Below, piece after piece: positions 25,464 to 33,811 of a stretch of 64,000 nucleotides of DNA; the stretch's first letter is position 1, and every line of letters begins with the position of its first letter. The position numbers and the translations under genes are program-made. This stretch comes from Lachnospiraceae bacterium (GTDB lineage Bacteria > Bacillota > Clostridia > Lachnospirales > Lachnospiraceae): positions 278,261 through 342,260 of the forward strand of contig CAJTEE010000003.1 in NCBI GenBank assembly GCA_910575275.1. The letters run 5' to 3'. The notes under the pieces were generated by a model. It did no database searches, was not told the origin of the DNA, and saw only the letters and a list, made by a program, of their open reading frames with translations.

Positions 25464-28400
25464 ATGGCATCAACATCATCCGTTTCCACAAACAGACTGA
25501 GCTCTACCCTGCGGGGCTACGGCGGGTTGGCCAGCGGGCTTGACCGAGATGAACTGATCGAGCAAATGTCGGCTGCGAGCCGGAGTAAGATTGCCTCGCA
25601 AAAGCAGAAACAGGATAAGCTGGAGTGGCAGCAGACGGCGCTGCGTAATATTACAACAAAGTGCTATGAATTTTCCAATAAATATACATCCTACAGCTCA
25701 CCGGCTACCAACCTCCTGTCCTCGAAGATGTACTCGCGTACGCTGGTATCGGCCATAGGGGCCAACAGCGGCTGTATCTCCGTGTCCGGTACGGCAAATT
25801 CCGGCGAGATGATGTCGATTGCCGGAATCAAACAGCTTGCCAAGCAGGCAAGCCTAAGTACGACGGGGAGCATCTCGGACCGAGATTTAAAAACCGGCGG
25901 GATCGAGCTGGATGCAGGAGGAAAGCTGTCGAAGCAGAGCGCAATCAGCAATATTGCCGGAGAGGCGCTGTATGTTAAATACGGCTCGACGATCTATACC
26001 GTGTCCATGCCGATGGATGGGGACTATGACGATATCGATAAGGCGGTCGAGACGATCAATACACAGCTCGACAAGGTCGCAGTGGGCAATAATAAGACAC
26101 TCGGCGATGTGATGGAGATCGTCAAAAACAGCGGGGGAAATTTTGAATTCAAGACCAAATCCGGTTCGGCCGGAAACCTGGTACAACTCGCCGGCGGTAC
26201 AGGGAATATCCTGTACGGCTTGGGCTTTTTGCGCGCGGGCGAGGGGTTCAGCGATCTGGAGGAGCAGGATATTACAATCAGTGATAAATCCGGAGACCAC
26301 AGCGGCTCTTACGGCCCGAAGCTGACGACAATGGCGTCTGCGGCGCAGAGATTAAGTGGAAGCGACATCAGCTTCTCGTATAACGGAACGTCAAAGTGGA
26401 TCACGCTGGACAAATATACCAATGACAATACGATCGAGGATGTGCAGGCGGACCTGCAGAAAAAGCTAGATAAGGCATTTGGGACAGGAAGGATCCAGGT
26501 AGGGCTGGATTCGTCTGGCGGAGATACATTCAGCCTTTCGTTCAAGACCGTGAATCCGAACGGAACCGCGGACAATTCGGCAACACTTGCGATCACAGCC
26601 GGAGACGGGCTGGTAGGCAAAAAGGGTTTGTTTGATATGCAGGCAGGAGAGTCCAACCGTGTCAACCTGTCTGCGACCCTGGATAAAAGCGGTTTAGGGG
26701 CGTTTAAAGCGGATGCAAACGGCCGGGTTCTGGCGTTTGAGCAGTGCGTGACGAAGGAAGGAAACCCGCCGGCTCCAAAAAAGGATCAGTTTGGGGATCC
26801 GACTGGTGAGCTGTATCTGTCGATCAACGGCACACAGATCAAAGGCATTACGACAAACAGTTCGGTAAACGATATTCTGCGGGCGATCAACACGGCGGAT
26901 GCCGGCGTGCAGGTGTCGTATCAGTCCATTTCCGACCGATTTGTCATCACGGCTACGGAACAGGGGGCATCCGGAAAGATCGAGTTCGATGCGGCTGCGG
27001 ACGGAGCGGGTGAAAACCTGGCCGCCTATCTGTTTGGAACACAGGGAAGCTGGAGCAGCGCCGGGAATCTGTCAAACCAGGCCGGGATCAAGACGGGCAA
27101 TCTTGCGCTTGGCGCAGGCGGAGACCTGTCAAAACAGATCGAATACATTGCCGGGCAGAAGCTGTCAATCGAGTACGAATCGCAGAAATATGATCTGACC
27201 ATGCCGTCTGCAATCGGCAACAAGGTGACAGATCTTGTAACCACGATCAACACACAGCTTAAGACTGTTACCCTAGCTGACGGGAATAAGCTTTCTGATA
27301 TGATGATCGCGGAGAAGGACAGCAGCGGAAATCTCGTGCTCAGAGCGAAAAACGCGGCGGCCGGTAAGTCGATTAAGCTTGCAGGAGGCAGCGGTGATAT
27401 TCTGTATGGCCTGGGCTTTTTGAAGGAAGGGCAGAGCTTTGACGATGTGAGCGATGCAAATAAGACCATCAGCGGCAAGGCAGACGGCCTGGCAGGCAGC
27501 TATGCTCCCACGATCAGGGAGACGGTGGCAGAGAAGCTCGGCGGCAGTACGATCAGCTTCTCCTACAATGGAACAGAAAAGAGAATCACATTAGACCAAT
27601 ACAATGACACAGACACGATCGAAACCGTACAGGCCGATCTTCAGAAGAAACTGGATGACGCGTTTGGTGCCGGGAATATTACGGTAGGGCTGACAAAAAA
27701 TGCCGCCCAGAATGAGGCCAGTCTTTCGTTTGATGTGACATCGCCAGCCTCTACGCTTACCGTTACGGACGGGGATCCTGCCGTTATAGGGGACAACGGC
27801 CTGCTCGGCATCGAAAGAGGCCAGTCCAACCGTGTGCTTCTGCATAAGCCGCTTGTCGAGAGCGGACTCATGACGTTTAACACGCAGGCTGCCGTTGACG
27901 CTACCAAGCTGAACGACGGGAGCGGGGAACTGTATCTTTCGATCAACGGAAAGCAGATCCACGGAATCACAGAGAACAGTACGGTAAACGAGATCCTGCA
28001 GGCGATCAATTCGTCGGATGCGGGCGTACAGGCGTCCTACCAGGCCGGCTCTGACAGCTTTGTTCTCACCTCTGCGGGAAAAGGGACCTCTGCCACGCCT
28101 GTTTTTGATACGATGCCCGGAGTGACCAATCTGGCGGACAGCCTGTTCGGGACGCTTACCGCCATGAGCAGCGGGACAACAGGCATGCCTGCTATGAGCG
28201 CGGTCGTGGGGCAGGATGCCATTCTGGAGGTCAAGTACCCTGGCTCGGATGATCTTGTACAGATTACGCGTGCCAGCAATACGTTTGAGCTGGATGGTTT
28301 AAACGTCACGCTAAAGAAAACGTTTGGTTACGATGCTTCGGGAAACCGGGTTGCAGATACGGAGGACATCACCTTCGACGCCGAGGTTGACGCCGATAAG

Positions 28401-29114
28401 ACGGCCGAAGCCGTCCAGCAGATGATCGACGCCTACAATGAGATTGTGGCGATGGTCAATTCGGAGTGCAAAACGAAGCCGGATCGGAAATATCCGCCAC
28501 TGACGGACGAACAGAAGGATGAGATGAAGGATGAGCAGATCGAGAAGTGGGAGGAGAAGGCCAAACAGGGCATCCTTTTTGCGGACGTCGATCTGCGCAT
28601 GATGGCAGATAATTTAAGAACCGTTGTAAACTCACAGGATATGCTGGCCCTCTCGAAGATAGGCATCACGACGTCCACGAGCTACAGCGACAACGGAAAG
28701 CTTGTCTTTGACGCGGAGACCTTTAAGGCGGCTCTGCGCGAGGACCCGAACGGGGTAATGGATCTCCTGACCCGGACGGCCGAAACGATGAGGGACTCGA
28801 ACGGAAACACGATCACGACAAGGCCAGCAGGCCTCGTAAACAATATCAAGGCGGTCCTTGACCGTTATGCTTCTACGAGCGGAGCGGTAAAGGGCATCCT
28901 GGTGGAGCGGGCCGGAAGCATCTATGCGCCGACCACAGTCTTAAACAACAGCATCCAGAAGCAATTAGACAAACTGGATGACTACATTGACACGCTAAAT
29001 GACCGCTTACAGAACGAATTGGACCGGTATATCAAACAGTTTACGAGCCTGGAATCGTTAATCAACCAGATGAACTCACAGAGCGGCTATCTGCAGTCGA
29101 TGTTCGGAGGCTGA
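25464..29114 (+). CDS. fliD: Flagellar filament cap protein FliD, oversized, with internal duplication
   Basis: FliD (HAP2) caps the growing filament and folds flagellin monomers. The start ATG 25464 follows AAGAGGAG. The N-terminal cap-forming region has LRGYGGLASGLDRDELIEQM. The C-terminus has VGQDAILEVKYPG, FELDGLNVTLKKTF and a coiled tail (YIDTLNDRLQNELDRYIKQF...LINQMNSQSGYLQSMFGG). At 1216 residues it is about twice the usual ~450-700. The extra length comes from two homologous modules, about 25885-27070 and 27085-28165. Both contain GNILYGLGFL/GDILYGLGFL, ISFSYNGT, IE(D/T)VQADLQKKLD, GELYLSINGxQI and a final ADAGVQ/SDAGVQ block. The copies are diverged, so the duplication is old. They form the outward-facing domains, where variation affects adhesion or immune exposure (inference). 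fliS follows. Confidence 0.94.
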   Translation: MASTSSVSTNRLSSTLRGYGGLASGLDRDELIEQMSAASRSKIASQKQKQDKLEWQQTALRNITTKCYEFSNKYTSYSSPATNLLSSKMYSRTLVSAIGANSGCISVSGTANSGEMMSIAGIKQLAKQASLSTTGSISDRDLKTGGIELDAGGKLSKQSAISNIAGEALYVKYGSTIYTVSMPMDGDYDDIDKAVETINTQLDKVAVGNNKTLGDVMEIVKNSGGNFEFKTKSGSAGNLVQLAGGTGNILYGLGFLRAGEGFSDLEEQDITISDKSGDHSGSYGPKLTTMASAAQRLSGSDISFSYNGTSKWITLDKYTNDNTIEDVQADLQKKLDKAFGTGRIQVGLDSSGGDTFSLSFKTVNPNGTADNSATLAITAGDGLVGKKGLFDMQAGESNRVNLSATLDKSGLGAFKADANGRVLAFEQCVTKEGNPPAPKKDQFGDPTGELYLSINGTQIKGITTNSSVNDILRAINTADAGVQVSYQSISDRFVITATEQGASGKIEFDAAADGAGENLAAYLFGTQGSWSSAGNLSNQAGIKTGNLALGAGGDLSKQIEYIAGQKLSIEYESQKYDLTMPSAIGNKVTDLVTTINTQLKTVTLADGNKLSDMMIAEKDSSGNLVLRAKNAAAGKSIKLAGGSGDILYGLGFLKEGQSFDDVSDANKTISGKADGLAGSYAPTIRETVAEKLGGSTISFSYNGTEKRITLDQYNDTDTIETVQADLQKKLDDAFGAGNITVGLTKNAAQNEASLSFDVTSPASTLTVTDGDPAVIGDNGLLGIERGQSNRVLLHKPLVESGLMTFNTQAAVDATKLNDGSGELYLSINGKQIHGITENSTVNEILQAINSSDAGVQASYQAGSDSFVLTSAGKGTSATPVFDTMPGVTNLADSLFGTLTAMSSGTTGMPAMSAVVGQDAILEVKYPGSDDLVQITRASNTFELDGLNVTLKKTFGYDASGNRVADTEDITFDAEVDADKTAEAVQQMIDAYNEIVAMVNSECKTKPDRKYPPLTDEQKDEMKDEQIEKWEEKAKQGILFADVDLRMMADNLRTVVNSQDMLALSKIGITTSTSYSDNGKLVFDAETFKAALREDPNGVMDLLTRTAETMRDSNGNTITTRPAGLVNNIKAVLDRYASTSGAVKGILVERAGSIYAPTTVLNNSIQKQLDKLDDYIDTLNDRLQNELDRYIKQFTSLESLINQMNSQSGYLQSMFGG

Positions 29115-29192
29115 TATTGAAAGACAGATACAGCCGCCCGTGCGCAGGCCGGACGGCTGTGGGCATAGCCTTTGAAAGAGAGGATACGGAGC

Positions 29193-29558
29193 ATGGGAAC
29201 CAGTGGATATCAGCAATATAAGGAACAGACGGTTAAGACGATGACGCCGGGGGAGATGCTTCTTCTTCTCTACGACGAGCTGGGGAAACGGCTGATGCGC
29301 GCGGAGCTGGCCCTTCAAAAAGAGGACTATAAGCTTTTTGATGCGTCGGTGGGGCGCTGCAGGGAGATTGTCCAGTACTTAAAAGCAACACTGAACTTTA
29401 ATTATGCGATCAGTTTGGAATTGAATCGGATGTATGACTTTTTTCTGTATGAGTTAAGCAGGCTCTCGGCCGGCAGGAAGCCGGAGGTGGTTGCCGAACT
29501 GAAGCCTCTTGTACGGGAACTAAGAGACGCCTTTGCGGAGGCAGAAAAAAAGGTGTGA
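29193..29558 (+). CDS. fliS: Flagellin export chaperone FliS
   Basis: A 121-residue helical chaperone that binds the flagellin C-terminus in the cytoplasm. YKEQTVKTMTPGEMLLLLYDELGKRLMRAE is the family core, and LNFNYAISLELNRMYDFFLYEL the second. The start at ATG 29193 fits GAGAGG nine bases upstream better than the in-frame TTG at 29172. It is cotranscribed with fliD, 78 bases upstream. Confidence 0.95.
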   Translation: MGTSGYQQYKEQTVKTMTPGEMLLLLYDELGKRLMRAELALQKEDYKLFDASVGRCREIVQYLKATLNFNYAISLELNRMYDFFLYELSRLSAGRKPEVVAELKPLVRELRDAFAEAEKKV

Positions 29559-29567
29559 TGCAGGCGA

Positions 29568-29981
29568 ATGGAAGAATTATACAAAGAACTGCTCCTTGAG
29601 GTTACAAAGGTACTTCAGAAACGCTACAACCATATGGCGGAGGCGCGCCGCCTGACGGAGGAGATTGCAGGAGAGCTCCAGCGGGATGACCGCGTCAACG
29701 TACAGATGCTCTTGGAAATGCGCGAGGCGGAGATCAATGCGCTGCGGGAGAATGACAGAAGCTTGAGACTACTTTTGGAGAATACGCCCGGAGGGATGGG
29801 CAGGTGGCTCGAGGAGGCCGTTGCCGGAAAGACGATGCCAGCGCCGGAGGATGAGCCGGAGAAGGCCAGGCTTTTACGTCTGGCCGTGAGCATCCGCAGT
29901 GCATGGGAGAAGACGATGCTCGTAGACCGCCGCATGAATATGCGGTTAGGAGGGCAGGATTCCTTTTACGCAGATAAATGA
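29568..29981 (+). CDS. FliT-like flagellar chaperone (by position)
   Basis: A 137-residue, mostly helical and charged protein with no clear motif. It sits 9 bases after fliS, the place of fliT in Bacillus-type fliD-fliS-fliT operons. Length and heptad-like Leu spacing (VTKVLQKRYNHMAEARRLTEEIAGEL) agree with FliT/FlgN chaperones. I infer a FliD/FliS-associated export chaperone; sequence alone would not prove it. Confidence 0.6.
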   Translation: MEELYKELLLEVTKVLQKRYNHMAEARRLTEEIAGELQRDDRVNVQMLLEMREAEINALRENDRSLRLLLENTPGGMGRWLEEAVAGKTMPAPEDEPEKARLLRLAVSIRSAWEKTMLVDRRMNMRLGGQDSFYADK

Positions 29982-30033
29982 TTTCACAGGAAGCTGTCTA
30001 CATAAGGAGAAACGGCAGGTGGCTGCCAAAAGA

Positions 30034-30082
30034 AAAGCCGGTATGGGCAAAGGAAGATTCACCTGCCAGAGCCGGCTTTTTC
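30034..30082 (+). terminator. Terminator after the fliD-fliS-fliT-like operon
   Basis: AAAGCCGG (30034-30041) pairs with CCGGCTTT (30072-30079), followed by TTTTT. An alternative pairing GGCAGGT (30014-30020) with ACCTGCC (30061-30067) overlaps it, so two exclusive folds are possible. Confidence 0.6.
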
Positions 30083-30096
30083 GATGTAGGGAAAAG

Positions 30097-30125
30097 GTAA
30101 CAGAATAAGGCGTCGAACCTGTTAT
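30097..30125. repeat. Dispersed palindrome family, diverged copy (29 bp)
   Basis: Starts GTAACAG and ends CTGTTAT, with GTCGAAC near the right arm. It lies between the terminator and the FtsE-like gene. It is the most diverged copy and is recognised by its ends and size. Confidence 0.5.
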
Positions 30126-30158
30126 GGGAAAACAGATGGACCGGAGGAAGGACGGAAC

Positions 30159-30914
30159 ATGAAAGAGATCGAATTAAAGAGCGTGGGTAAGCTGTATAAA
30201 CCGGATATCACGGCTCTCGAGGACGTATCGTTGGGGATTGCCAGGGGGGAGTTTGTTTTTATCACAGGCCGCAGCGGTTCGGGGAAAAGTACGCTTTTAA
30301 AGCTTTTAAGCGGCCAGATCCTTGCAAGCTTCGGAGAGGTTCGTGTGCAGGATAAAAACCTGGCAGAGCTCTCCAGACGGGAGCTTCAGCAGCTTCAGCT
30401 TCAGTTTGGGATCATGCAGCCGGGATATAATCTGTCAGAATCCAAAACCGTGCGTCAGAATATCGAACAGGCGGTGCGCAGCACATCTTTGGTGAATCTG
30501 CTGGCCGGCAAACGGGCGGATCAGGCCCTTGAAATGGTCGGAATCCCGAACGTGGGAAAGCGTTATCCCGATGAACTTTCAGGCGGTGAGACGGTGCGCG
30601 CTTTGCTCGCGCGTGCCCTGGCGGTAAACCCGCGCTACCTGGTGCTTGACGATCCGACTGCGATGCTGAACTCTTCGGATTCTCTGGATATGATGCGGCT
30701 TTTAAAGGAAGTCAACAGCCGGGGCGTCACGGTCATCGTCTCCAGCCATGACAAGGAACTGGTAAACATCGTAAAACGCCGGGTTATCACATTAAGTGCC
30801 GGCGTCAAGGTGTCCGATGAAAATAACGCTACGTACAATACAATGGCGAATGATGTTTTTGAGGAGAGGACGATCCGGGAGCGGAGAATGCAGAGAAAGC
30901 TGGAAAAGAAATAG
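30159..30914 (+). CDS. FtsE-like ABC ATPase, orphan, with altered Walker B
   Basis: A 251-residue ATP-binding subunit. Walker A GRSGSGKST and signature LSGGETVRALLARAL are present. Walker B reads YLVLDDPTAMLN, where FtsE-type proteins have DEPTGNLD, so the catalytic Glu is Asp. The H-loop VTVIVSSHDKEL is intact. A basic C-terminal tail (~25 residues) is extra. No permease or FtsX partner is adjacent. Placement inside the flagellar block hints at a link to cell-envelope control or flagellar assembly, but this is inference. Reduced or altered ATP hydrolysis is plausible with Asp. Confidence 0.82.
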   Translation: MKEIELKSVGKLYKPDITALEDVSLGIARGEFVFITGRSGSGKSTLLKLLSGQILASFGEVRVQDKNLAELSRRELQQLQLQFGIMQPGYNLSESKTVRQNIEQAVRSTSLVNLLAGKRADQALEMVGIPNVGKRYPDELSGGETVRALLARALAVNPRYLVLDDPTAMLNSSDSLDMMRLLKEVNSRGVTVIVSSHDKELVNIVKRRVITLSAGVKVSDENNATYNTMANDVFEERTIRERRMQRKLEKK

Positions 30915-30951
30915 CTGCACCACATGCAAACTTGAAGCAGGGACGGATTTT

Positions 30952-30982
30952 GTAACAGGGAAGCCATAGGCTGAACGGTTAC
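30952..30982. repeat. Dispersed 31-bp palindrome, copy with GCC-ATA-GGC centre
   Basis: Starts GTAACAGGGAAGCC and ends GGCTGAACGGTTAC, 31 bp. It shares length and ends with the other copies and is closest to the 47594-47624 copy. It sits just before the flgM promoter. Confidence 0.7.
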
Positions 30983-31002
30983 AGAAAAAATGGCCCGGGG
31001 AC

Positions 31003-31029
31003 TTAATATTCAGGCCCTACGGCCGATAT
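31003..31029 (+). promoter_or_regulatory. Sigma-28 (SigD)-type promoter for flgM
   Basis: TTAA (31003-31006), 15 bases, GCCGATAT (31022-31029). The -10 matches SigD exactly, and it lies 75 bases before the flgM start. A second GCCGATAT at 31080-31087 lacks a -35 at proper spacing. Confidence 0.75.
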
Positions 31030-31103
31030 TCAAATTAGACAATGAAACCAGATTGACGAAAACCGGGAGTTTACCGGCGGCCGATATAGAAGGGGTGAAG
31101 GCG

Positions 31104-31424
31104 ATGAAGATCACGATGGAGAAGCAGGTTCGCTGTTATGAAAATATGCCTTACAAATCGAAGAATCGGGGCATCGGGATCGATGCAGTGGACGCGGGGA
31201 AAAACCGTGACAGTATTTTCATCGCATCCAGTATCTCCGAGTTTAAGGAAAAACAGATTGTCGGCGAGGCGGTCGGCCGTGTGATGACGGATATCCGGAG
31301 CTCTACGCCGCGGGATAAGATCGAGGCCCTCAAGCGCCAGATCGCAGAGGGGACCTACCAGCCGGACCCGGAGCAGATCGCGGCCTGTATGCTGGCAGGA
31401 AGGAGGCCCGTGGCGGATGAATGA
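31104..31424 (+). CDS. flgM: Anti-sigma-28 factor FlgM
   Basis: A 106-residue negative regulator that binds sigma-28 until the hook is complete. The C-terminal half has the FlgM pattern (DIRSSTPRDKIEALKRQIAEGTYQPDPEQIAACML). The start ATG 31104 is chosen because AAGGGGTG lies at 31089-31096 and the sigma-28 promoter lies at 31003-31029. A longer in-frame reading from 30990 would translate the promoter itself. It overlaps flgN by 8 bases. The Tyr/Cys-containing N-terminus is typically disordered. Confidence 0.9.
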   Translation: MKITMEKQVRCYENMPYKSKNRGIGIDAVDAGKNRDSIFIASSISEFKEKQIVGEAVGRVMTDIRSSTPRDKIEALKRQIAEGTYQPDPEQIAACMLAGRRPVADE

Positions 31425-31854
31425 ATTCGAAAAGGCCATACGGAACATGATCGACCTGTTTGGTGAGCTTGTCGAGACGGAGCAGCAGAAGCTTGACGCA
31501 GCCGCGGCACATGACGTACAGGTGCTGGAGGAATGTGTGACGAAGGAGCAGGCGCTGCAGTTAAGGCTTCGCGGCCTGGAACGCAGCCGGGAGAAGGCGC
31601 AGGAGCAGGCAGGGTTTGGCGGCCTTAGATTCCGTGAAATCTTAGACAGACTGCCGCGGGATGAGCAGGAGCAGCTCGCGCCCTTATTTGAGGCGTTAAG
31701 CCGCCGGATCCAGATGTTCCAGGAGATCAATACAGATACCAATAAGATTTTGGAGACCAATCTGCATGTATTGGGGAAGGCTCTTAACGGAGACAAAAAG
31801 GGCGTGTACGGCGGTGCGCCAAAGCCCCGCCATATCACTGACCGTAAGGTATAG
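31417..31854 (+). CDS. flgN: Flagellar export chaperone FlgN
   Basis: A 145-residue helical coiled-coil protein that chaperones hook-associated proteins FlgK and FlgL. NMIDLFGELVETEQQKLDAA and FQEINTDTNKILETNLHVL resemble FlgN. The position flgM-flgN-flgK is canonical. It overlaps flgM by 8 bases, with coupled translation. Confidence 0.86.
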   Translation: MNEFEKAIRNMIDLFGELVETEQQKLDAAAAHDVQVLEECVTKEQALQLRLRGLERSREKAQEQAGFGGLRFREILDRLPRDEQEQLAPLFEALSRRIQMFQEINTDTNKILETNLHVLGKALNGDKKGVYGGAPKPRHITDRKV

Positions 31855-31871
31855 AGGAGGAATGAAGCGAT

Positions 31872-33722
31872 ATGATACGTTCAACGTTTGCAGGTTTTAA
31901 TATGTCGGTCCTGGCACTGACTGCCAGCCAGAGATGTCTGGATGTAACAGGCCAGAACCTTTCCAATGTAAATACAGAAGGGTATACCAGGCAGCGCCTG
32001 GATCTTGCCAGCATCAGCCCCGTGGGGCATGGTTTTTCCAGCTCACCGTTTGATTCCAAGGTAGGCCAGGGTGTCATGATGATGGGCGTAAGCCAGATTC
32101 GTGACCCGTTTTTGGATAATCAGTACCGCTATCAGCTCCCGAAGGTCGGAACCGCGGATGCGATGTCCAGTATCCTGGGAGAGATTCGGAATGTATTCGA
32201 TGAGACGGACAAGGAAGCCATCCGTCTGAAGCTGGCAGACATCGTTTCCCAGTTGGATAACCTGGCGCATACCGAGAATGCGGGCACGAGCAGCGCGGAT
32301 AATCTGGTCCGGTCGGCATGCGAAGTGCTTTTGAATCAGGTGCATCAGAATGCGACGGATATCAAGGATGTGAGCGACCAGCTGATCAATAAGCTGGAGA
32401 CAGCTGTGATCCCGGATGTGCAGAGCTACTTAAAACAGATCACGGAGTTAAACGAGTCGATCAAGAACAGCCAGATCTTGGGAAACCCGGCGCTGGAGCT
32501 GCAGGATCAGAGAAATATGCTGATTGATGAGCTGGCGACGTATTTCCCGATCGAGGTCACATATAAAGAAAAAAATATGGGCGGCGGGATCAAGATAGAC
32601 ACGTTGAAGATTGATGTGGTGATCACAGATCCGGAAACGGGTAAGAGACAGGATCCGATCACGCTGATCGACGATATAAAGATGGGAGATGTTGCGGTTA
32701 TACCGACTAAGGTACAGCCGAATGACGATAAGGTTGCCCCGGTAGAACTGCAGTTTACGGATACAGAGGGTAAATTATGGGAAATGCAGACCCAGGATGC
32801 CCAGGGCAATCAGGTGACGACAAATGACGCTTCGAACTGGATCGCGGACGGTGTCCTCCGCGGGGACCTTGACATGCTGAATAAGTCTGAAGTATTCGAC
32901 GGAACAGACGTCAAGGGGATCGGCTACTACAGCAAGATGTTTGATGCGTGGGTAAACGAGTTTGCCACTGCCTTAAACGACATGAATAAAAAAGCAGTGT
33001 ATGATGACAAGGGAAACCTTACGGGCTATGAAGATCAGCCTTTATTTGAGACATCGGATGGAAGCAAGAATTTTACGGCAGAAAACATTCGGGTTTCAAA
33101 CGCCTGGATGACAGGTTCCGTCTCCATTACCTTGAGCCAGGAGTTCAACCCGGGTTCTACGGATTATTCGAATGTACTGCGGATGATGCAGTCTCTGCAG
33201 TCGGATAAGCACAGCTTCTATAAGCGTGATTCAGAGGGATTTTTGCTGGATGAGGACAATGCGCGCCTAACTGTTAATGGAGTAGAGGCAAAAGTCAATG
33301 CAGACGGTTATCTGGTTGGAGCAGACGGAACCCCTATTGAAGCGGGAGGTCCCCCGGCACAAAAGATTAAAATTGATGCTGCCGGCAACCTGATGTATGA
33401 GGATGGGAAAGATGCCAAGGCTGAAACCGGCAATAAGCTTCCGGTCATCGCTTTCCGCGGCACTATGTTCGAGTGCTACGACAATATCCAGACCACGCAG
33501 GGCGTCGAGGAGAAGGCGTATCGTTCGATCTTAAAGAATCACGAGACAGTATTAGACCAGATCGCAAACTCCAAGGAGTCTGTATCAGGCGTTTACATTG
33601 ATGAGGAGGTCACGAACCTGATGCGCTTCTCGCAGGCGTACAATGCGGCGTCGCGTCTGATGACGACAATGGATGAGATCTTGGATAAACTGATCAACAG
33701 CACCGGCGTTGTGGGACGGTAA
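31872..33722 (+). CDS. flgK: Flagellar hook-associated protein 1 FlgK
   Basis: A 616-residue hook-filament junction protein. The N-terminal rod motif is STFAGFNMSVLALTASQRCLDVTGQNLSNVNTEGY-like (key ANNxANVNTxGY region), and the C-terminal coil VSGVYIDEEVTNLMRFSQAYNAASRLMTTMDEILDKLIN is classic. The middle domain is variable. AGAGGAGG lies before ATG 31872. Exported through the flagellar type III apparatus with FlgN help. Confidence 0.96.
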   Translation: MIRSTFAGFNMSVLALTASQRCLDVTGQNLSNVNTEGYTRQRLDLASISPVGHGFSSSPFDSKVGQGVMMMGVSQIRDPFLDNQYRYQLPKVGTADAMSSILGEIRNVFDETDKEAIRLKLADIVSQLDNLAHTENAGTSSADNLVRSACEVLLNQVHQNATDIKDVSDQLINKLETAVIPDVQSYLKQITELNESIKNSQILGNPALELQDQRNMLIDELATYFPIEVTYKEKNMGGGIKIDTLKIDVVITDPETGKRQDPITLIDDIKMGDVAVIPTKVQPNDDKVAPVELQFTDTEGKLWEMQTQDAQGNQVTTNDASNWIADGVLRGDLDMLNKSEVFDGTDVKGIGYYSKMFDAWVNEFATALNDMNKKAVYDDKGNLTGYEDQPLFETSDGSKNFTAENIRVSNAWMTGSVSITLSQEFNPGSTDYSNVLRMMQSLQSDKHSFYKRDSEGFLLDEDNARLTVNGVEAKVNADGYLVGADGTPIEAGGPPAQKIKIDAAGNLMYEDGKDAKAETGNKLPVIAFRGTMFECYDNIQTTQGVEEKAYRSILKNHETVLDQIANSKESVSGVYIDEEVTNLMRFSQAYNAASRLMTTMDEILDKLINSTGVVGR

Positions 33723-33811
33723 AGAAGATTTGAAGTATCTGCCGCAGGCGGGCTTTTGACAGAGAGCTGGTCTGCGGCTTGATGGATAACCGAGAGGAGA
33801 GAATAAAGGCA

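Noticed and set aside
31080..31087. Second GCCGATAT just before flgM
   Set aside because: No -35 at proper spacing, and it would start transcription at or inside the ribosome site.
30990..31103. N-terminal extension of flgM
   Set aside because: It would translate the sigma-28 promoter; the ribosome site and family alignment point to ATG 31104.
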